DNA of 64,000 bases from Aquimarina acroporae (lineage in GTDB: Bacteria > Bacteroidota > Bacteroidia > Flavobacteriales > Flavobacteriaceae): the NCBI RefSeq assembly GCF_023195925.1, contig NZ_JALPRE010000018.1:1-64000 (forward strand), written 5' to 3'. The number at the start of each line of letters is the position of its first letter. The first letter of the stretch is position 1. A program made the translations under genes and the position numbers. Below the pieces are notes generated by a model, which had not been told where the DNA came from, searched no databases, and worked only from the letters and a program-made list of their open reading frames with translations. Shown here one piece after another: positions 52,671-61,839 of the stretch.

Positions 52671-53567
52671 TTTTTTTTGTACATGATTGATAATGTTTGT
52701 AATATTTTCTAGGTAATCAAACCATTCAATTTCACTATCCTTTTTGAACCAGGTGAGTTGTCTTTTGGCAAATCTTCTGGTATTCTTTTTAATCTCTGAG
52801 ATAGCGAAATCCTTTTCCCAGGCGTTGTTTAAATAATTAAATACTTCTTTGTATCCAACCGTATTTAGCGCGTTTAAATCCTTATTTGGATATAATGATT
52901 TTACCTCTTCAATAAGACCTTGTTGGATCATTATATCAACTCTTTGGTTAATTCGGTCATATATAGTTTGTCTATCTGCGGTAATACCAATTTTGATGCA
53001 ATTAAAAGGTCTGTTCTTCTGTGTAGATGTGATAAATGAAGAGTAAGGTTTTCCACTGCCTATGCATATCTCTAATGCCCTCATTACTCTATGTGGGTTT
53101 TGAAGATCAACAATTTTGTAGTATGTAGGATCCAGGGTTTTTAGTTGTTCTTGTAAAAAGGAAATTCCTTTGTTTTCTAGTTCTTTTTGGAGCTTCATTC
53201 TTATCGAAGCATCTACCTCTGGGAAATAATCTAATCCTTTGATTACGGCATCTATATACAAACCTGATCCACCAATTAAAATTGCATATTGATTGGTTTT
53301 AAAAAGATCATTTAACTTTTCCAGAGCTTCTTTTTCAAAATCTCCAACATTATAAGCATCCTTAATACTTTTATGTTGTATGAAGTGATGGGGTGCTGCT
53401 TTAAGTTCATCTGGAGATGGCACTGCAGTTCCTACATACATCTCTTTATAGAATTGCCGACTATCTGCTGAAACTATTTCGCATTTGAAATGCTGTGCTA
53501 ATTTTATACTTAAACTTGTTTTTCCAATAGCAGTTGGTCCAACAATTACAATAAGGTTGTTATTCAT
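52662..53567 (-). CDS. miaA: tRNA dimethylallyltransferase
   Basis: A 301-residue enzyme adding a dimethylallyl group to A37 of tRNAs that read U-starting codons. P-loop VGPTAIGKTSLS (about 8-19), SADSRQFYKEMYVGTAVP (about 36-53), and the tRNA-binding QNPHRVMRALEI (about 157). The frame opens at 53627, but ATG 53567 (MNNNLIVIVGPTAIGK) matches the family; it overlaps the channel gene by eight bases. Its 3' end runs into the terminator of the convergent regulator gene. Confidence 0.95.
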   Translation of the reverse strand: MNNNLIVIVGPTAIGKTSLSIKLAQHFKCEIVSADSRQFYKEMYVGTAVPSPDELKAAPHHFIQHKSIKDAYNVGDFEKEALEKLNDLFKTNQYAILIGGSGLYIDAVIKGLDYFPEVDASIRMKLQKELENKGISFLQEQLKTLDPTYYKIVDLQNPHRVMRALEICIGSGKPYSSFITSTQKNRPFNCIKIGITADRQTIYDRINQRVDIMIQQGLIEEVKSLYPNKDLNALNTVGYKEVFNYLNNAWEKDFAISEIKKNTRRFAKRQLTWFKKDSEIEWFDYLENITNIINHVQKKTL

Positions 53568-54390
53568 TGTATAGGCTTTCTCCACATCTGTGACAGAATT
53601 TGGCACCATCTTGGTGCTCTGTTTCATGGCAATTACTGCAGGATTGAGTATTTAGATGTACTTTTTTGGATTGTTGGGCATATTCTGCACTCACGATACC
53701 GGTTGGTACAGCAATGATGCCGTAACCCATAATCATAATAATAGCCGCGAGAAATTGCCCTAAAGGAGTAGTGGGGGCAATATCTCCATATCCTACGGTG
53801 GTTAATGTTACGATACACCAATAGACACTTATCGGGATGCTTCTAAAACCACTTTCTTCTCCTTCTACTAAATACATAACACTACCCATGATAATGCAAA
53901 GTACTAGAACAGCAAACAGAAAGACAGATATTTTTGCTCCACTATCACGGATGGCTTTGGCAAGACGATTAGATTCACCAATATATCTCGAAATCTTTAA
54001 GATTCTAAAGATTCTAAGTAGTCTTAATGCCCTTACAGCTAGCAGTGCGCTCGTTCCGGTAATAAAAAAAGATAAATACAGTGGTAAGGTAGATAATAGA
54101 TCGATGATACCGTAAAAGCTAAATATATAACGAGAGGGTTGTTTTATAGAAATAATTCTAGCAATATACTCAAACGTAAAAAATACCGTAATAATCCATT
54201 CTGCATAGTATAAAAATTCATAGGTTTTGATAGGTAAACCTTTTACACTTTCTAGCATTACGAAAATAATACTTAAAACAATGAGAATGAGTAAGACTAC
54301 ATCAAATGCTTTTCCTAGAGGAGTATCTGCTTCATAGATAATCTCGTGCAACTTGTTTTTCCAGTTTTTATGTTCTGTTTTTGTGGTCAA
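53560..54390 (-). CDS. Voltage-gated-type potassium channel with C-terminal zinc ribbon
   Basis: A 276-residue six-helix ion-transport protein. S4 is visible as LLAVRALRLLRIFRILKISR (about 114-133, regular Arg spacing), the pore filter as TLTTVGYGDIAP (about 192-203), with S6 just after. The soluble tail ends in a CxxC-x13-CxxC zinc ribbon, CSNCHETEHQ...CHRCGE (about 249-271). Filter sequence indicates K+. The ribbon may serve assembly or sensing. It overlaps miaA by eight bases. Confidence 0.9.
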   Translation of the reverse strand: MTTKTEHKNWKNKLHEIIYEADTPLGKAFDVVLLILIVLSIIFVMLESVKGLPIKTYEFLYYAEWIITVFFTFEYIARIISIKQPSRYIFSFYGIIDLLSTLPLYLSFFITGTSALLAVRALRLLRIFRILKISRYIGESNRLAKAIRDSGAKISVFLFAVLVLCIIMGSVMYLVEGEESGFRSIPISVYWCIVTLTTVGYGDIAPTTPLGQFLAAIIMIMGYGIIAVPTGIVSAEYAQQSKKVHLNTQSCSNCHETEHQDGAKFCHRCGESLYNE

Positions 54391-54428
54391 ACTTTATGGT
54401 TTTCAATAAATGTACTAAAACTTAAAAA

Positions 54429-55799
54429 TTAAACTTTGGGAATTGGAATAATCTTTATTTTTTTATTCTGGCGAATATAACTTTGTATAATATGTTGGGC
54501 ATCTCTATTATGTTGCATAGGAGTGATAATAGACCTTAGGATTTCAATATTATTAATTTGATAATTAAGATTGAAATATCCAAAACCCTTAAATTTTCCT
54601 TCTTCAATTAATATGACCCCCTGTTCGTCAATATCCCTTCCCTGATCTATAATCATCATATTTAGACTGATAAAGGAGTTTTGATCGATAAGTTTTTGCA
54701 CCCTTTTATTATAATCTTCGGGTGTTTCAGATTGAATACAAGCGCCTTCACATTGTTTTATAGTATGATGAAAACAGTTCCCTTTTCCTTTATCAAGTCC
54801 TACAAGCTTTTGGCATAGATTGAATTCCTCTGTCCAACGGTGTAAAAAGCTTTTTGCTTGTTGCTTATTGGTAAAGGTAGTTATGCTCACTTTGTTAGTA
54901 GATGCTTTTTCTACTTTAAGATTAATGTATCCGTTTTTATCAGTAAAATGATAGAGTGCCTGATCAAATATACTTTTTCTTAAAGCTCTATTATATTTGG
55001 GTTTATTTTGTTTTATTTCTTCGCTTTCCTTTAGAAGGGCTAAGAGTTCACTACCAGTAACTTCAAAAGATACACTGGCAACTTCTTCTTGAATTTTACG
55101 TGACTTTCTATTATCATTGGTAAAATGCTGGTTCAATCTTTTTTTGATGTTTTTACTTTTTCCAATGTAGATGATGTCTCCGTTTTCACGATGCATGTAA
55201 TATACTCCAGTTGCAGAAGGAGCTTGCTCTATAAGTCGTAGAAGTTTATCATCTATTTGCTTTTTGGGATCAACTCGCACGGTATCACTAATAATATTTT
55301 TCTCTGTGTCTTTTGTAAGCAAAAGTTTGAAGAGTTTAACGGTAGCTTGTGCATCTCCATTGGCACGATGTCGATCTGACAAAGGAATGCCTAGACCTCG
55401 TACCAGTTTTCCTAAACTATATGATTTTTGATCTGGGATTAATTTTTTAGAAAGCTCTACGGTGCATAAAGAGTGTCGTTCAAAATCAAAACCTAATCTT
55501 GAAAATTCCGTTCTTAGAATACGATAATCAAAATTGGCATTATGTGCTACAACTACACAGTTGGTAGTAATTTCTACAATTCGTTTGGCTACTTCATAAA
55601 ACTTTGGAGCGTTTCGTAGCATATCATTATTTATTCCAGTAAGATTTGCTACAAAAGGTTGTATGGGACGCTCAGGATTCACCAGAGAAATAAATTGATC
55701 TACGACTTTCTGTCCGTCAAATTTATATATAGCAATTTCGGTAATCCCTTCCTCATTATATTTTCCACCAGTGGTTTCTATATCTAAAATTGCGTACAT
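54429..55799 (-). CDS. DEDDh exonuclease fused to a GIY-YIG (UvrC-like) nuclease
   Basis: A 456-residue two-nuclease protein. The DnaQ-like half (about 1-165) has all DEDDh acids: AILDIETTG (7-9), AHNANFDYRIL (about 86) and HRANGDAQATVKL (about 143). The GIY-YIG half (about 195-275) has ATGVYYMHRENGDIIYIGKS and the KRLNQHF helix, followed by a UvrC/Cho-like Cys region (CFHHTIKQCEGAC, about 341). Such fusions resemble Cho-type repair nucleases that cut 3' of a lesion; here a 3'-5' exonuclease is added. Pathway is inferred. Confidence 0.92.
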   Translation of the reverse strand: MYAILDIETTGGKYNEEGITEIAIYKFDGQKVVDQFISLVNPERPIQPFVANLTGINNDMLRNAPKFYEVAKRIVEITTNCVVVAHNANFDYRILRTEFSRLGFDFERHSLCTVELSKKLIPDQKSYSLGKLVRGLGIPLSDRHRANGDAQATVKLFKLLLTKDTEKNIISDTVRVDPKKQIDDKLLRLIEQAPSATGVYYMHRENGDIIYIGKSKNIKKRLNQHFTNDNRKSRKIQEEVASVSFEVTGSELLALLKESEEIKQNKPKYNRALRKSIFDQALYHFTDKNGYINLKVEKASTNKVSITTFTNKQQAKSFLHRWTEEFNLCQKLVGLDKGKGNCFHHTIKQCEGACIQSETPEDYNKRVQKLIDQNSFISLNMMIIDQGRDIDEQGVILIEEGKFKGFGYFNLNYQINNIEILRSIITPMQHNRDAQHIIQSYIRQNKKIKIIPIPKV

Positions 55800-55845
55800 A
55801 TTAAATTCAGTAGCTCTTTTTTGTATTAATCAAAATAGTTTTATG

Positions 55846-56517
55846 TTACACATAATTTCTTGCTCCAAATATAGAACTTCCAATCCTAACCATTGTACTT
55901 CCGCTAGAAATGGCAGTCTTATAATCACCACTCATGCCAATTGAAAGTGTTTGAAAATTAGTGTATTTAGGTTGCAATTTATCGAAAAGAGTCTTAATTA
56001 CCTTAAATTCATTTTTAATTTGGTCAAGATCATCTGTAAATGTTGCCATTCCCATGAGTCCTTGAATACGAATATTGGATAACTCAGCGAACTCTTTGGA
56101 TTCTAAAATTTGTTCAGCATCTGCGGTAGAAAGTCCAAATTTGCTATCTTCTTCAGCAATTTTTATCTGTAGCAAACAACCGATAACTCGATCATATTTT
56201 TTTGCTTGTTTATTAATCTCTTTTAATAATTTAAGGCTGTCTACCGCATGAATAAGATCTACAAAGGGAGCCATATATTTTACCTTGTTGGTTTGTACAT
56301 GCCCAATCATATGCCAACTGATGTCTTTTGGCATTTTACTCCACTTCTCGGTCATTTCTTGAATTTTGTTTTCTCCAAAAACCCGTTGCCCAGCACTGTA
56401 GGCCTTCATTAATTCTTCTATTGGTTTAGTTTTGGAAACGGCTACCAGAGTAACCTCATTTGGGATTGATTCCCTTATGCTTTGAAGATTTTGTTCAATG
56501 TCATTCATAGTTTGCAA
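55846..56517 (-). CDS. YggS family PLP-binding protein
   Basis: A 223-residue PLP-homeostasis protein (PLPBP). The PLP lysine is in VTLVAVSKTKPIEE (about Lys29), with RVFGENKIQEM, the phosphate-binding SIGMSGDYKTAI (about 192) and VRIGSSIFGAR (about 210) at the C-terminus. No enzyme activity is known for the family; it buffers B6 vitamers and affects amino-acid balance. Confidence 0.93.
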   Translation of the reverse strand: MQTMNDIEQNLQSIRESIPNEVTLVAVSKTKPIEELMKAYSAGQRVFGENKIQEMTEKWSKMPKDISWHMIGHVQTNKVKYMAPFVDLIHAVDSLKLLKEINKQAKKYDRVIGCLLQIKIAEEDSKFGLSTADAEQILESKEFAELSNIRIQGLMGMATFTDDLDQIKNEFKVIKTLFDKLQPKYTNFQTLSIGMSGDYKTAISSGSTMVRIGSSIFGARNYV

Positions 56518-56601
56518 AGATATCTAAAATCCATAAAGTAATATTGCTTAATGTAAACTACTTAGAGCCTTAGATAGGATGAAAGAATAGTGTTAGATGT
56601 T

Positions 56602-57840
56602 CTAAAATTCGTAAATGGTAATACCGCTTCGTAATTTAGGTTCTATATAGGTACTCTTAGGGGGCATTTTTAAACCTGCGTCTGCGATTTTTTTCATTTG
56701 TATTACTGATGCCGGAAACAACCCAAAACCTACTTGGTATTCGTTATTGTCGATCTTACTTTTTACGGAAATAATGTCATTTTTACCATGTGAATATTCA
56801 ATTCTGGTATCGGTTCGAAGATCAAGTATTCCTAAGATCGGTTTGAGTACGGTTTGATAAAGTATTTGAGCATCTAATTCCTCTAAAGCATTATCGAATT
56901 TATATATAGTTTTTCTAAGATACAGTGAGTAAAACTCACCATCTAGATACATGCTGAAATGATGAGGTTTTGAAGGCTTATAGACTTCGATACCTCTATT
57001 TTCAATTCTAAACCATTCGTCAAGCCGTATTAAAAACTCCTCTTTGGTTAAACTATTAAGATCTTTTACTAATCTATTAAACTCATATATTTTTAAATCA
57101 GACTCAGGAATAAGGTAACTCATAAAATGGTTGTAAGGCTCTTCTCCGGTATGTTGTGGATTATTTTCCTTAAGATCTTTTGCCAAAAGATATGAGGAAG
57201 CCGAGCGATGATGGCCATCTGCGATATAAATTGTCTTTACCTTAGAAAATGCTTTTTGTATTGTTTCAATAGATGTTTGATCGTCTATCTTCCATAAATA
57301 ATGAGTGTCCCGATAGGTAGTGGTAAATTCATATTCTGATCTAAATGCTGTGGTTTGATCAATTATTTTTTCTATGGTATTATTATCAGGATAAGTTAGC
57401 AATACAGGTTCTGCATTAAAACCAACAGTCTTGAGATATTCTTTAAAGGTGTTTTCGCGATGCTGTAAAGTGTCTTCGTGAATTTTGATAACATTGTTTT
57501 CATAATCTTCTGCACTTGTAGCAGCTACGATACCGCAAAAAGATTCTTGTTCCCGATTTACAATTTTATACACATAATAGCATGGGGTATCGTCTTGTAC
57601 AAAGATTTCATCTTCTTTAAATTCGAGATATCTGTTTCGTACTAATTTGTATCGTTCTTCACCAGAAATTTCTTTGTGATATTTATATCCAGGATTTACA
57701 ATATGTAAAAAGGAGTATGGATTATAATCCATCCTTGAATCTCTTTCATTGGCAGTATAACTTTGATACGATCTGGAGGCCACCAAACTTACTTTATCCC
57801 GGGTGGGACGAACAGCTTTAAAAGGAAGTATTTTTGCCAT
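56602..57840 (-). CDS. DUF1015 family protein
   Basis: A 412-residue DUF1015 protein, full length. Signposts are ILPFKAVRPTRDKV at the start, NPYSFLHI (about 41), YVYKIVNREQESFCGIVAA (about 88) and IYIADGHHRSASSYLLAKD (about 195-213). The function of the family is unknown; the conserved DGHHR site suggests an enzyme acting on small molecules or a ParB-like fold, but that is not settled. It lies 11 bases downstream of the TlpA-type gene. Confidence 0.88.
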   Translation of the reverse strand: MAKILPFKAVRPTRDKVSLVASRSYQSYTANERDSRMDYNPYSFLHIVNPGYKYHKEISGEERYKLVRNRYLEFKEDEIFVQDDTPCYYVYKIVNREQESFCGIVAATSAEDYENNVIKIHEDTLQHRENTFKEYLKTVGFNAEPVLLTYPDNNTIEKIIDQTTAFRSEYEFTTTYRDTHYLWKIDDQTSIETIQKAFSKVKTIYIADGHHRSASSYLLAKDLKENNPQHTGEEPYNHFMSYLIPESDLKIYEFNRLVKDLNSLTKEEFLIRLDEWFRIENRGIEVYKPSKPHHFSMYLDGEFYSLYLRKTIYKFDNALEELDAQILYQTVLKPILGILDLRTDTRIEYSHGKNDIISVKSKIDNNEYQVGFGLFPASVIQMKKIADAGLKMPPKSTYIEPKLRSGITIYEF

Positions 57841-57851
57841 ACAATGCTTTA

Positions 57852-58979
57852 CTAATTAAATAGTTCATTTAGTTTATGGTCTAGTTCTGGCCCTCTAAGA
57901 TTTTCGGCTATGATTATTCCTTGTTGATCTATCAAAAAGTTATAAGGTATTACATTAACCGAATACACCAAGGCAGGATAAGAATTTACGACTTTAAGAT
58001 CGCTTACTTGGGTCCAAGGCAATTTATCAGTTTCAATAGCTTTTGTCCATTTATCTTTTTTACCATCAAGTGATACACCTAAAATCTCAAAACCTTTATC
58101 TTTAAATTGATTATAAGTTTTGATTAGATTTGGATTTTCTTTTCTGCAGGGACCACACCATGAAGCCCAAAATTCAACTAAAATGTATTTTCCTTCTACT
58201 TCAGAAAGTTTTATTGATTTGCCGTTGGTGTCGGGTAATTCGAAATCTACATATTTACTACCAATTTTTGGTTTTTTGGGTATCGCGAGATACTCTTTAA
58301 CAGATAAACCATAACTGGAGTTTTTCATATTGTCTGAAAGTCCTTCGTACAATTTTGATACTTCCTGTTTATCCCAAGTAGTACCCATCAAACTCAATGT
58401 TTGTGCACTTACATAGGAGTCTGGATAATCTTTAATAAAATTCTTTTCAATAGATCCTAGCTCATCCAATATTTCTTTACTTCTTAGACTTAGAGAGTCC
58501 AGATATTTTTCGGTGCCGCTATTTGTCTGAAGTGGTTTTATGACTTCCATATATTCTTTTTCCAACACTTTCTTTTTGTCGGCGAGTATTTCAAACTCCT
58601 CTTGAGATTTACCACCTGCAACTTTTGCTGTGTAGAGATTACTATTCTCTATAGAGACTGTTATGTTTTGATTTTCTAGCCACAAATAGGTAACCCCATT
58701 ATTATAATCTTTGGTATGAATAAAAATAAATTGAGGTTCTTCTATTTTACCTTCAAATTCCAACTTCTCATTCATAACCATTAAAGAATCTTTACTTTTA
58801 GTGGTTCCATAAAATACCCAGGTGCTATCAGGAGTATTTTTCATGGTAACTTCTACCTTATATCCTGATGTGAGTGAGGAGGATTCGTTATTTTGTTGTT
58901 CTTTGTTCTCCTGTTTACAGGAAAAAATAGAAAATACGAATATGAAAATTAGAAGATGGGTAAATGCTTTAATAGTCAT
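57852..58979 (-). CDS. DUF4369 / TlpA-type thioredoxin lipoprotein
   Basis: A 375-residue envelope redox protein. The signal peptide has lipobox VFSIFSC (Cys near 21); then a DUF4369 domain (about 35-130, KVEVTMKNTPDSTWVFYG), a helical linker and a TlpA-like thioredoxin domain (about 235-375) with the active site WASWCGPCRKENPN (CGPC near 273). It probably reduces or isomerises disulfides in the periplasm. ATG 58979 gives the lipoprotein leader; the frame's upstream part to 59030 crosses the hbd terminator. Confidence 0.88.
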   Translation of the reverse strand: MTIKAFTHLLIFIFVFSIFSCKQENKEQQNNESSSLTSGYKVEVTMKNTPDSTWVFYGTTKSKDSLMVMNEKLEFEGKIEEPQFIFIHTKDYNNGVTYLWLENQNITVSIENSNLYTAKVAGGKSQEEFEILADKKKVLEKEYMEVIKPLQTNSGTEKYLDSLSLRSKEILDELGSIEKNFIKDYPDSYVSAQTLSLMGTTWDKQEVSKLYEGLSDNMKNSSYGLSVKEYLAIPKKPKIGSKYVDFELPDTNGKSIKLSEVEGKYILVEFWASWCGPCRKENPNLIKTYNQFKDKGFEILGVSLDGKKDKWTKAIETDKLPWTQVSDLKVVNSYPALVYSVNVIPYNFLIDQQGIIIAENLRGPELDHKLNELFN

Positions 58980-59009
58980 AGTTTGTTTTGTTAAATACTG
59001 CGAATAAAA

Positions 59010-59033
59010 AAGTTGGAGGTTTGTCTCCAACTT
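59010..59033 (-). terminator. Terminator after the 3-hydroxyacyl-CoA dehydrogenase gene
   Basis: A perfect nine-base stem AAGTTGGAG/CTCCAACTT (59010-59018 with 59025-59033), six-base loop, followed on the minus strand by a T-run. It separates this gene from the TlpA-type gene. Confidence 0.8.
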
Positions 59034-59069
59034 GTAAATATAAAATTTATGTATGTCGAAAGCTAATCT

Positions 59070-59957
59070 TTAAGCAAATTGCTTAGCAACCTTTTCTGCT
59101 TTTCTGGTTTCGGAATAGTCATAAAAACCTTCTCCACTTTTCACTCCTAATTTTCCAGCACGCACCATATTAACAAGTAATGGGCATGGAGCGTATTTTG
59201 GATTTTTAAAACCTTCATACATTACATGCAGAATAGAAAGACAAACATCTAACCCAATAAAATCTGCTAATTGCAAAGGTCCCATTGGATGTGCCATACC
59301 TAATTTCATTACCGTATCAATTTCTGTAACTCCAGCTACACCATTATACAAAGTTTCAATAGATTCATTGATCATTGGCATTAGTATTCTGTTGGCTACA
59401 AATCCAGGATAATCATTTACTTCTACAGGAACTTTACCTAATTCTTTAGAAATCTCCATAATGGTATTGGTAACTTCGTTAGAAGTGTTATACCCACGAA
59501 TAATTTCTACAAGTTTCATGATTGGCACCGGATTCATAAAATGCATTCCGATTACCATTTCAGGTCTATCTGTTACTGCTGCGATTTGAGTAATAGAAAT
59601 AGAGGAGGTGTTGGTAGCTAAAATTGTATCTTCTGGACAAGCATTGTTTAAATCTTTAAAAATCTTAAGTTTTAAATCCACATTTTCTGTGGCAGCTTCA
59701 ACGACAAGACCAGCATATTCTACACCATCTTTTATGTTGGTGTAAGTAGATATATTGCCCAAAGTTGCTTCTTTGTCTGCTTCGGTAATTTTTTCTTTAG
59801 CAACCATTCTATCTAAATTTTTGGTAATCGTTGCCAAACCTTTATCTAGAGCTTGCTGAGAAATATCTATGAGTTGTACTTTAAAACCTTTTTGAGCAAA
59901 AGTATGAGCTATACCATTACCCATGGTACCTGCACCAATTACTGCTATGTTTTTCAT
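59070..59957 (-). CDS. 3-hydroxybutyryl-CoA dehydrogenase family enzyme
   Basis: A 295-residue short-form 3-hydroxyacyl-CoA dehydrogenase. The NAD-binding VIGAGTMGNGIAHTFAQKG (5-23) is followed by ATNTSSISITQIA and the catalytic GMHFMNPVPIMKLVEII (His near 138), and the C-terminal domain with NRILMPMINE. It oxidises 3-hydroxybutyryl-CoA or a close relative; without fadB/crt-like neighbours the pathway (butyrate-type or phenylacetate degradation) is not clear. Confidence 0.92.
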   Translation of the reverse strand: MKNIAVIGAGTMGNGIAHTFAQKGFKVQLIDISQQALDKGLATITKNLDRMVAKEKITEADKEATLGNISTYTNIKDGVEYAGLVVEAATENVDLKLKIFKDLNNACPEDTILATNTSSISITQIAAVTDRPEMVIGMHFMNPVPIMKLVEIIRGYNTSNEVTNTIMEISKELGKVPVEVNDYPGFVANRILMPMINESIETLYNGVAGVTEIDTVMKLGMAHPMGPLQLADFIGLDVCLSILHVMYEGFKNPKYAPCPLLVNMVRAGKLGVKSGEGFYDYSETRKAEKVAKQFA

Positions 59958-59994
59958 GTATTGCGAATTTGAATGTATATTGTGAGTTTAGTTT

Positions 59995-60960
59995 TTAATG
60001 TTTAAAACAGGCTATGATTTTAAGAGCTACTTCTAATGCTTTTTTACCTTGTTCTAGAGATACAATTGGAGTGGTATCGTTCTTGATCGCTTGCGCAAAA
60101 GTATCTAATTCATCAAGAATAGCATTGTTTGAAGGAACATCAGGATTGTCAAAGTAAATTTGTTTCTTTATGCCTTCTGCATTTTGTAAAATCATGGCAA
60201 AATCATCTGGTTGTTCTGGGGCATCTTTCATTTTAACGACTTCGCATTTTTTCTCGAAGAAATCTACAGAGATATAGGCATCTTTTTGAAAGAACCTTGA
60301 CTTTCGCATGTTTTTTAATGAAATACGGCTCGCTGTAAGATTGGCAACACACCCATTTTCAAATTCGATTCTGGCATTTGCTATATCTGGTGTTTCACTA
60401 ATAACAGATACACCACTAGCACTAATGTGTTTTACTTCAGAATGTACGACACTAAGAATGGCATCGATATCATGAATCATTAAATCTAACACCACAGGCA
60501 CATCTGTTCCTCTGGGATTAAATTCTGCCAATCGATGTGATTCGATAAACATCGGGTTGTCAATTTTTGATGATACCGCCGTATATGCAGGGTTGAAGCG
60601 TTCAACATGTCCTACTTGTCCCTTTACATTATTTGCGGTGGCAAGTTTAATTAGCTCTTCAGCCTCTTCTACAGTATTAGTAATGGGTTTTTCGATAAAA
60701 ACATGTTTTCCTGCTTCTATTGCTTTTTTAGCAACATCAAAATGAGCAAACGTAGGAGTGACGATATCAACAACATCTACAGCCTCAATTAATTCTTCGA
60801 TAGAATTAAAAAGTGTATACCCATATTCGTCTACTATGGATTTAGCTTGTTTCGCACTGGCATCATAAAAACCAACCAGCTCATAATTTTCAGATTGTTG
60901 AAGAAGACGTAAATGGATTTTACCAAGGTGTCCCGCACCGAGTACTCCGGCTTTGAGCAT
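59995..60960 (-). CDS. Gfo/Idh/MocA family oxidoreductase
   Basis: A 321-residue NAD(P)-dependent oxidoreductase. The Rossmann motif GVLGAGHLGKIHLRLL (5-20) and the family EKP motif in GKHVFIEKPITN (about 88-99) are present, with DLMIHDIDAIL (about 155) contributing the catalytic His. The substrate is probably a sugar or sugar-nucleotide, unknown here. A TATTTTTG box at 60984-60977 lies 16 bases upstream of the ATG. Confidence 0.92.
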   Translation of the reverse strand: MLKAGVLGAGHLGKIHLRLLQQSENYELVGFYDASAKQAKSIVDEYGYTLFNSIEELIEAVDVVDIVTPTFAHFDVAKKAIEAGKHVFIEKPITNTVEEAEELIKLATANNVKGQVGHVERFNPAYTAVSSKIDNPMFIESHRLAEFNPRGTDVPVVLDLMIHDIDAILSVVHSEVKHISASGVSVISETPDIANARIEFENGCVANLTASRISLKNMRKSRFFQKDAYISVDFFEKKCEVVKMKDAPEQPDDFAMILQNAEGIKKQIYFDNPDVPSNNAILDELDTFAQAIKNDTTPIVSLEQGKKALEVALKIIACFKH

Positions 60961-60976
60961 AATTCAATATTTTACA

Positions 60977-60984
60977 CAAAAATA
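60977..60984 (-). promoter_or_regulatory. -7 box of the Gfo/Idh/MocA gene
   Basis: TATTTTTG on the minus strand fits TAnnTTTG; leader about 12 bases. No good -33 TTG. Confidence 0.45.
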
Positions 60985-61185
60985 GTATTATTTATAAATT
61001 CTAAATCCTAATTATATCTAAAAAGCTAAAATTTAATAAGATTGGAGTAAATGATAAGTTCTTTTGAAATTTATAAAAATATCATAGTGAAGGTAATGTG
61101 TTTTTGTTGATATTTTTTTGTCATAAAAAATTTATTCAGATAAAATGTTTACGTAATTTTAGCCTGCTAAATAACCCATATTAGA

Positions 61186-61827
61186 GTGAAAGATACCCTT
61201 AGACACGCAGGACAAAGAAAACAATTGGTTGATGTTTTGATCCAAAAAGGAATCAAAGATAAAGCCGTTTTGTCTGCAATCAATAAAATTCCCAGGCATT
61301 TGTTTATGGATTCAAGCTTCGAAGATCATGCTTATCAGGATAAAGCTTTTCCTATAGCGGCAGATCAAACGATTTCTCAACCTTACACGGTAGCTTTTCA
61401 GTCTGAACTATTACAGGTTAAAAATGGGGATAAAGTTTTAGAAATAGGAACAGGTTCGGGATATCAAACAGCGGTTTTATGTGAATTGGGAACCAAAGTG
61501 TATAGTATTGAACGCCAGAAGGAGTTATTTAAAAAGACAAAGTTGTTTTTATCGAAATTGGGCTATAGACCTAAACATCTTTCGTTTGGTGATGGGTATA
61601 AAGGACTTGTAGAGCACGCCCCGTACAAAGCGATCATTGTAACAGCAGGAGCTCCTTATGTGCCAAAATCATTATTAAGTCAGTTAGAAATTGATGGTAG
61701 ATTGGTAATCCCAGTAGGCGAAGATGTTCAAATCATGACATTATTTATTCGGAAAAGTGAGACCCAATTTGAAAAGCATGAGTTTGGAGAGTTTAGATTT
61801 GTACCCCTTTTAGAGAATAAGAACTAA
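61186..61827 (+). CDS. pcm: Protein-L-isoaspartate O-methyltransferase, GTG start
   Basis: A 213-residue repair methyltransferase for isoaspartyl residues. Motifs: IPRHLFMDSSFEDHAYQDKA (about 34-53), ISQPYTVAFQSELL (about 64), the SAM loop VLEIGTGSGYQTAVL (about 83-97) and IIVTAGAPYVPKSLLSQL (about 148). The first codon is GTG 61186, giving the usual family N-terminus; no ATG precedes within frame. It converges with smpB. Confidence 0.95.
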   Translation: MKDTLRHAGQRKQLVDVLIQKGIKDKAVLSAINKIPRHLFMDSSFEDHAYQDKAFPIAADQTISQPYTVAFQSELLQVKNGDKVLEIGTGSGYQTAVLCELGTKVYSIERQKELFKKTKLFLSKLGYRPKHLSFGDGYKGLVEHAPYKAIIVTAGAPYVPKSLLSQLEIDGRLVIPVGEDVQIMTLFIRKSETQFEKHEFGEFRFVPLLENKN

Positions 61828-61839
61828 AGAACGAGTATA

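Noticed and set aside
58980..59030. N-terminal extension of the TlpA-type protein
   Set aside because: Would be encoded across a terminator hairpin and would precede the signal peptide.
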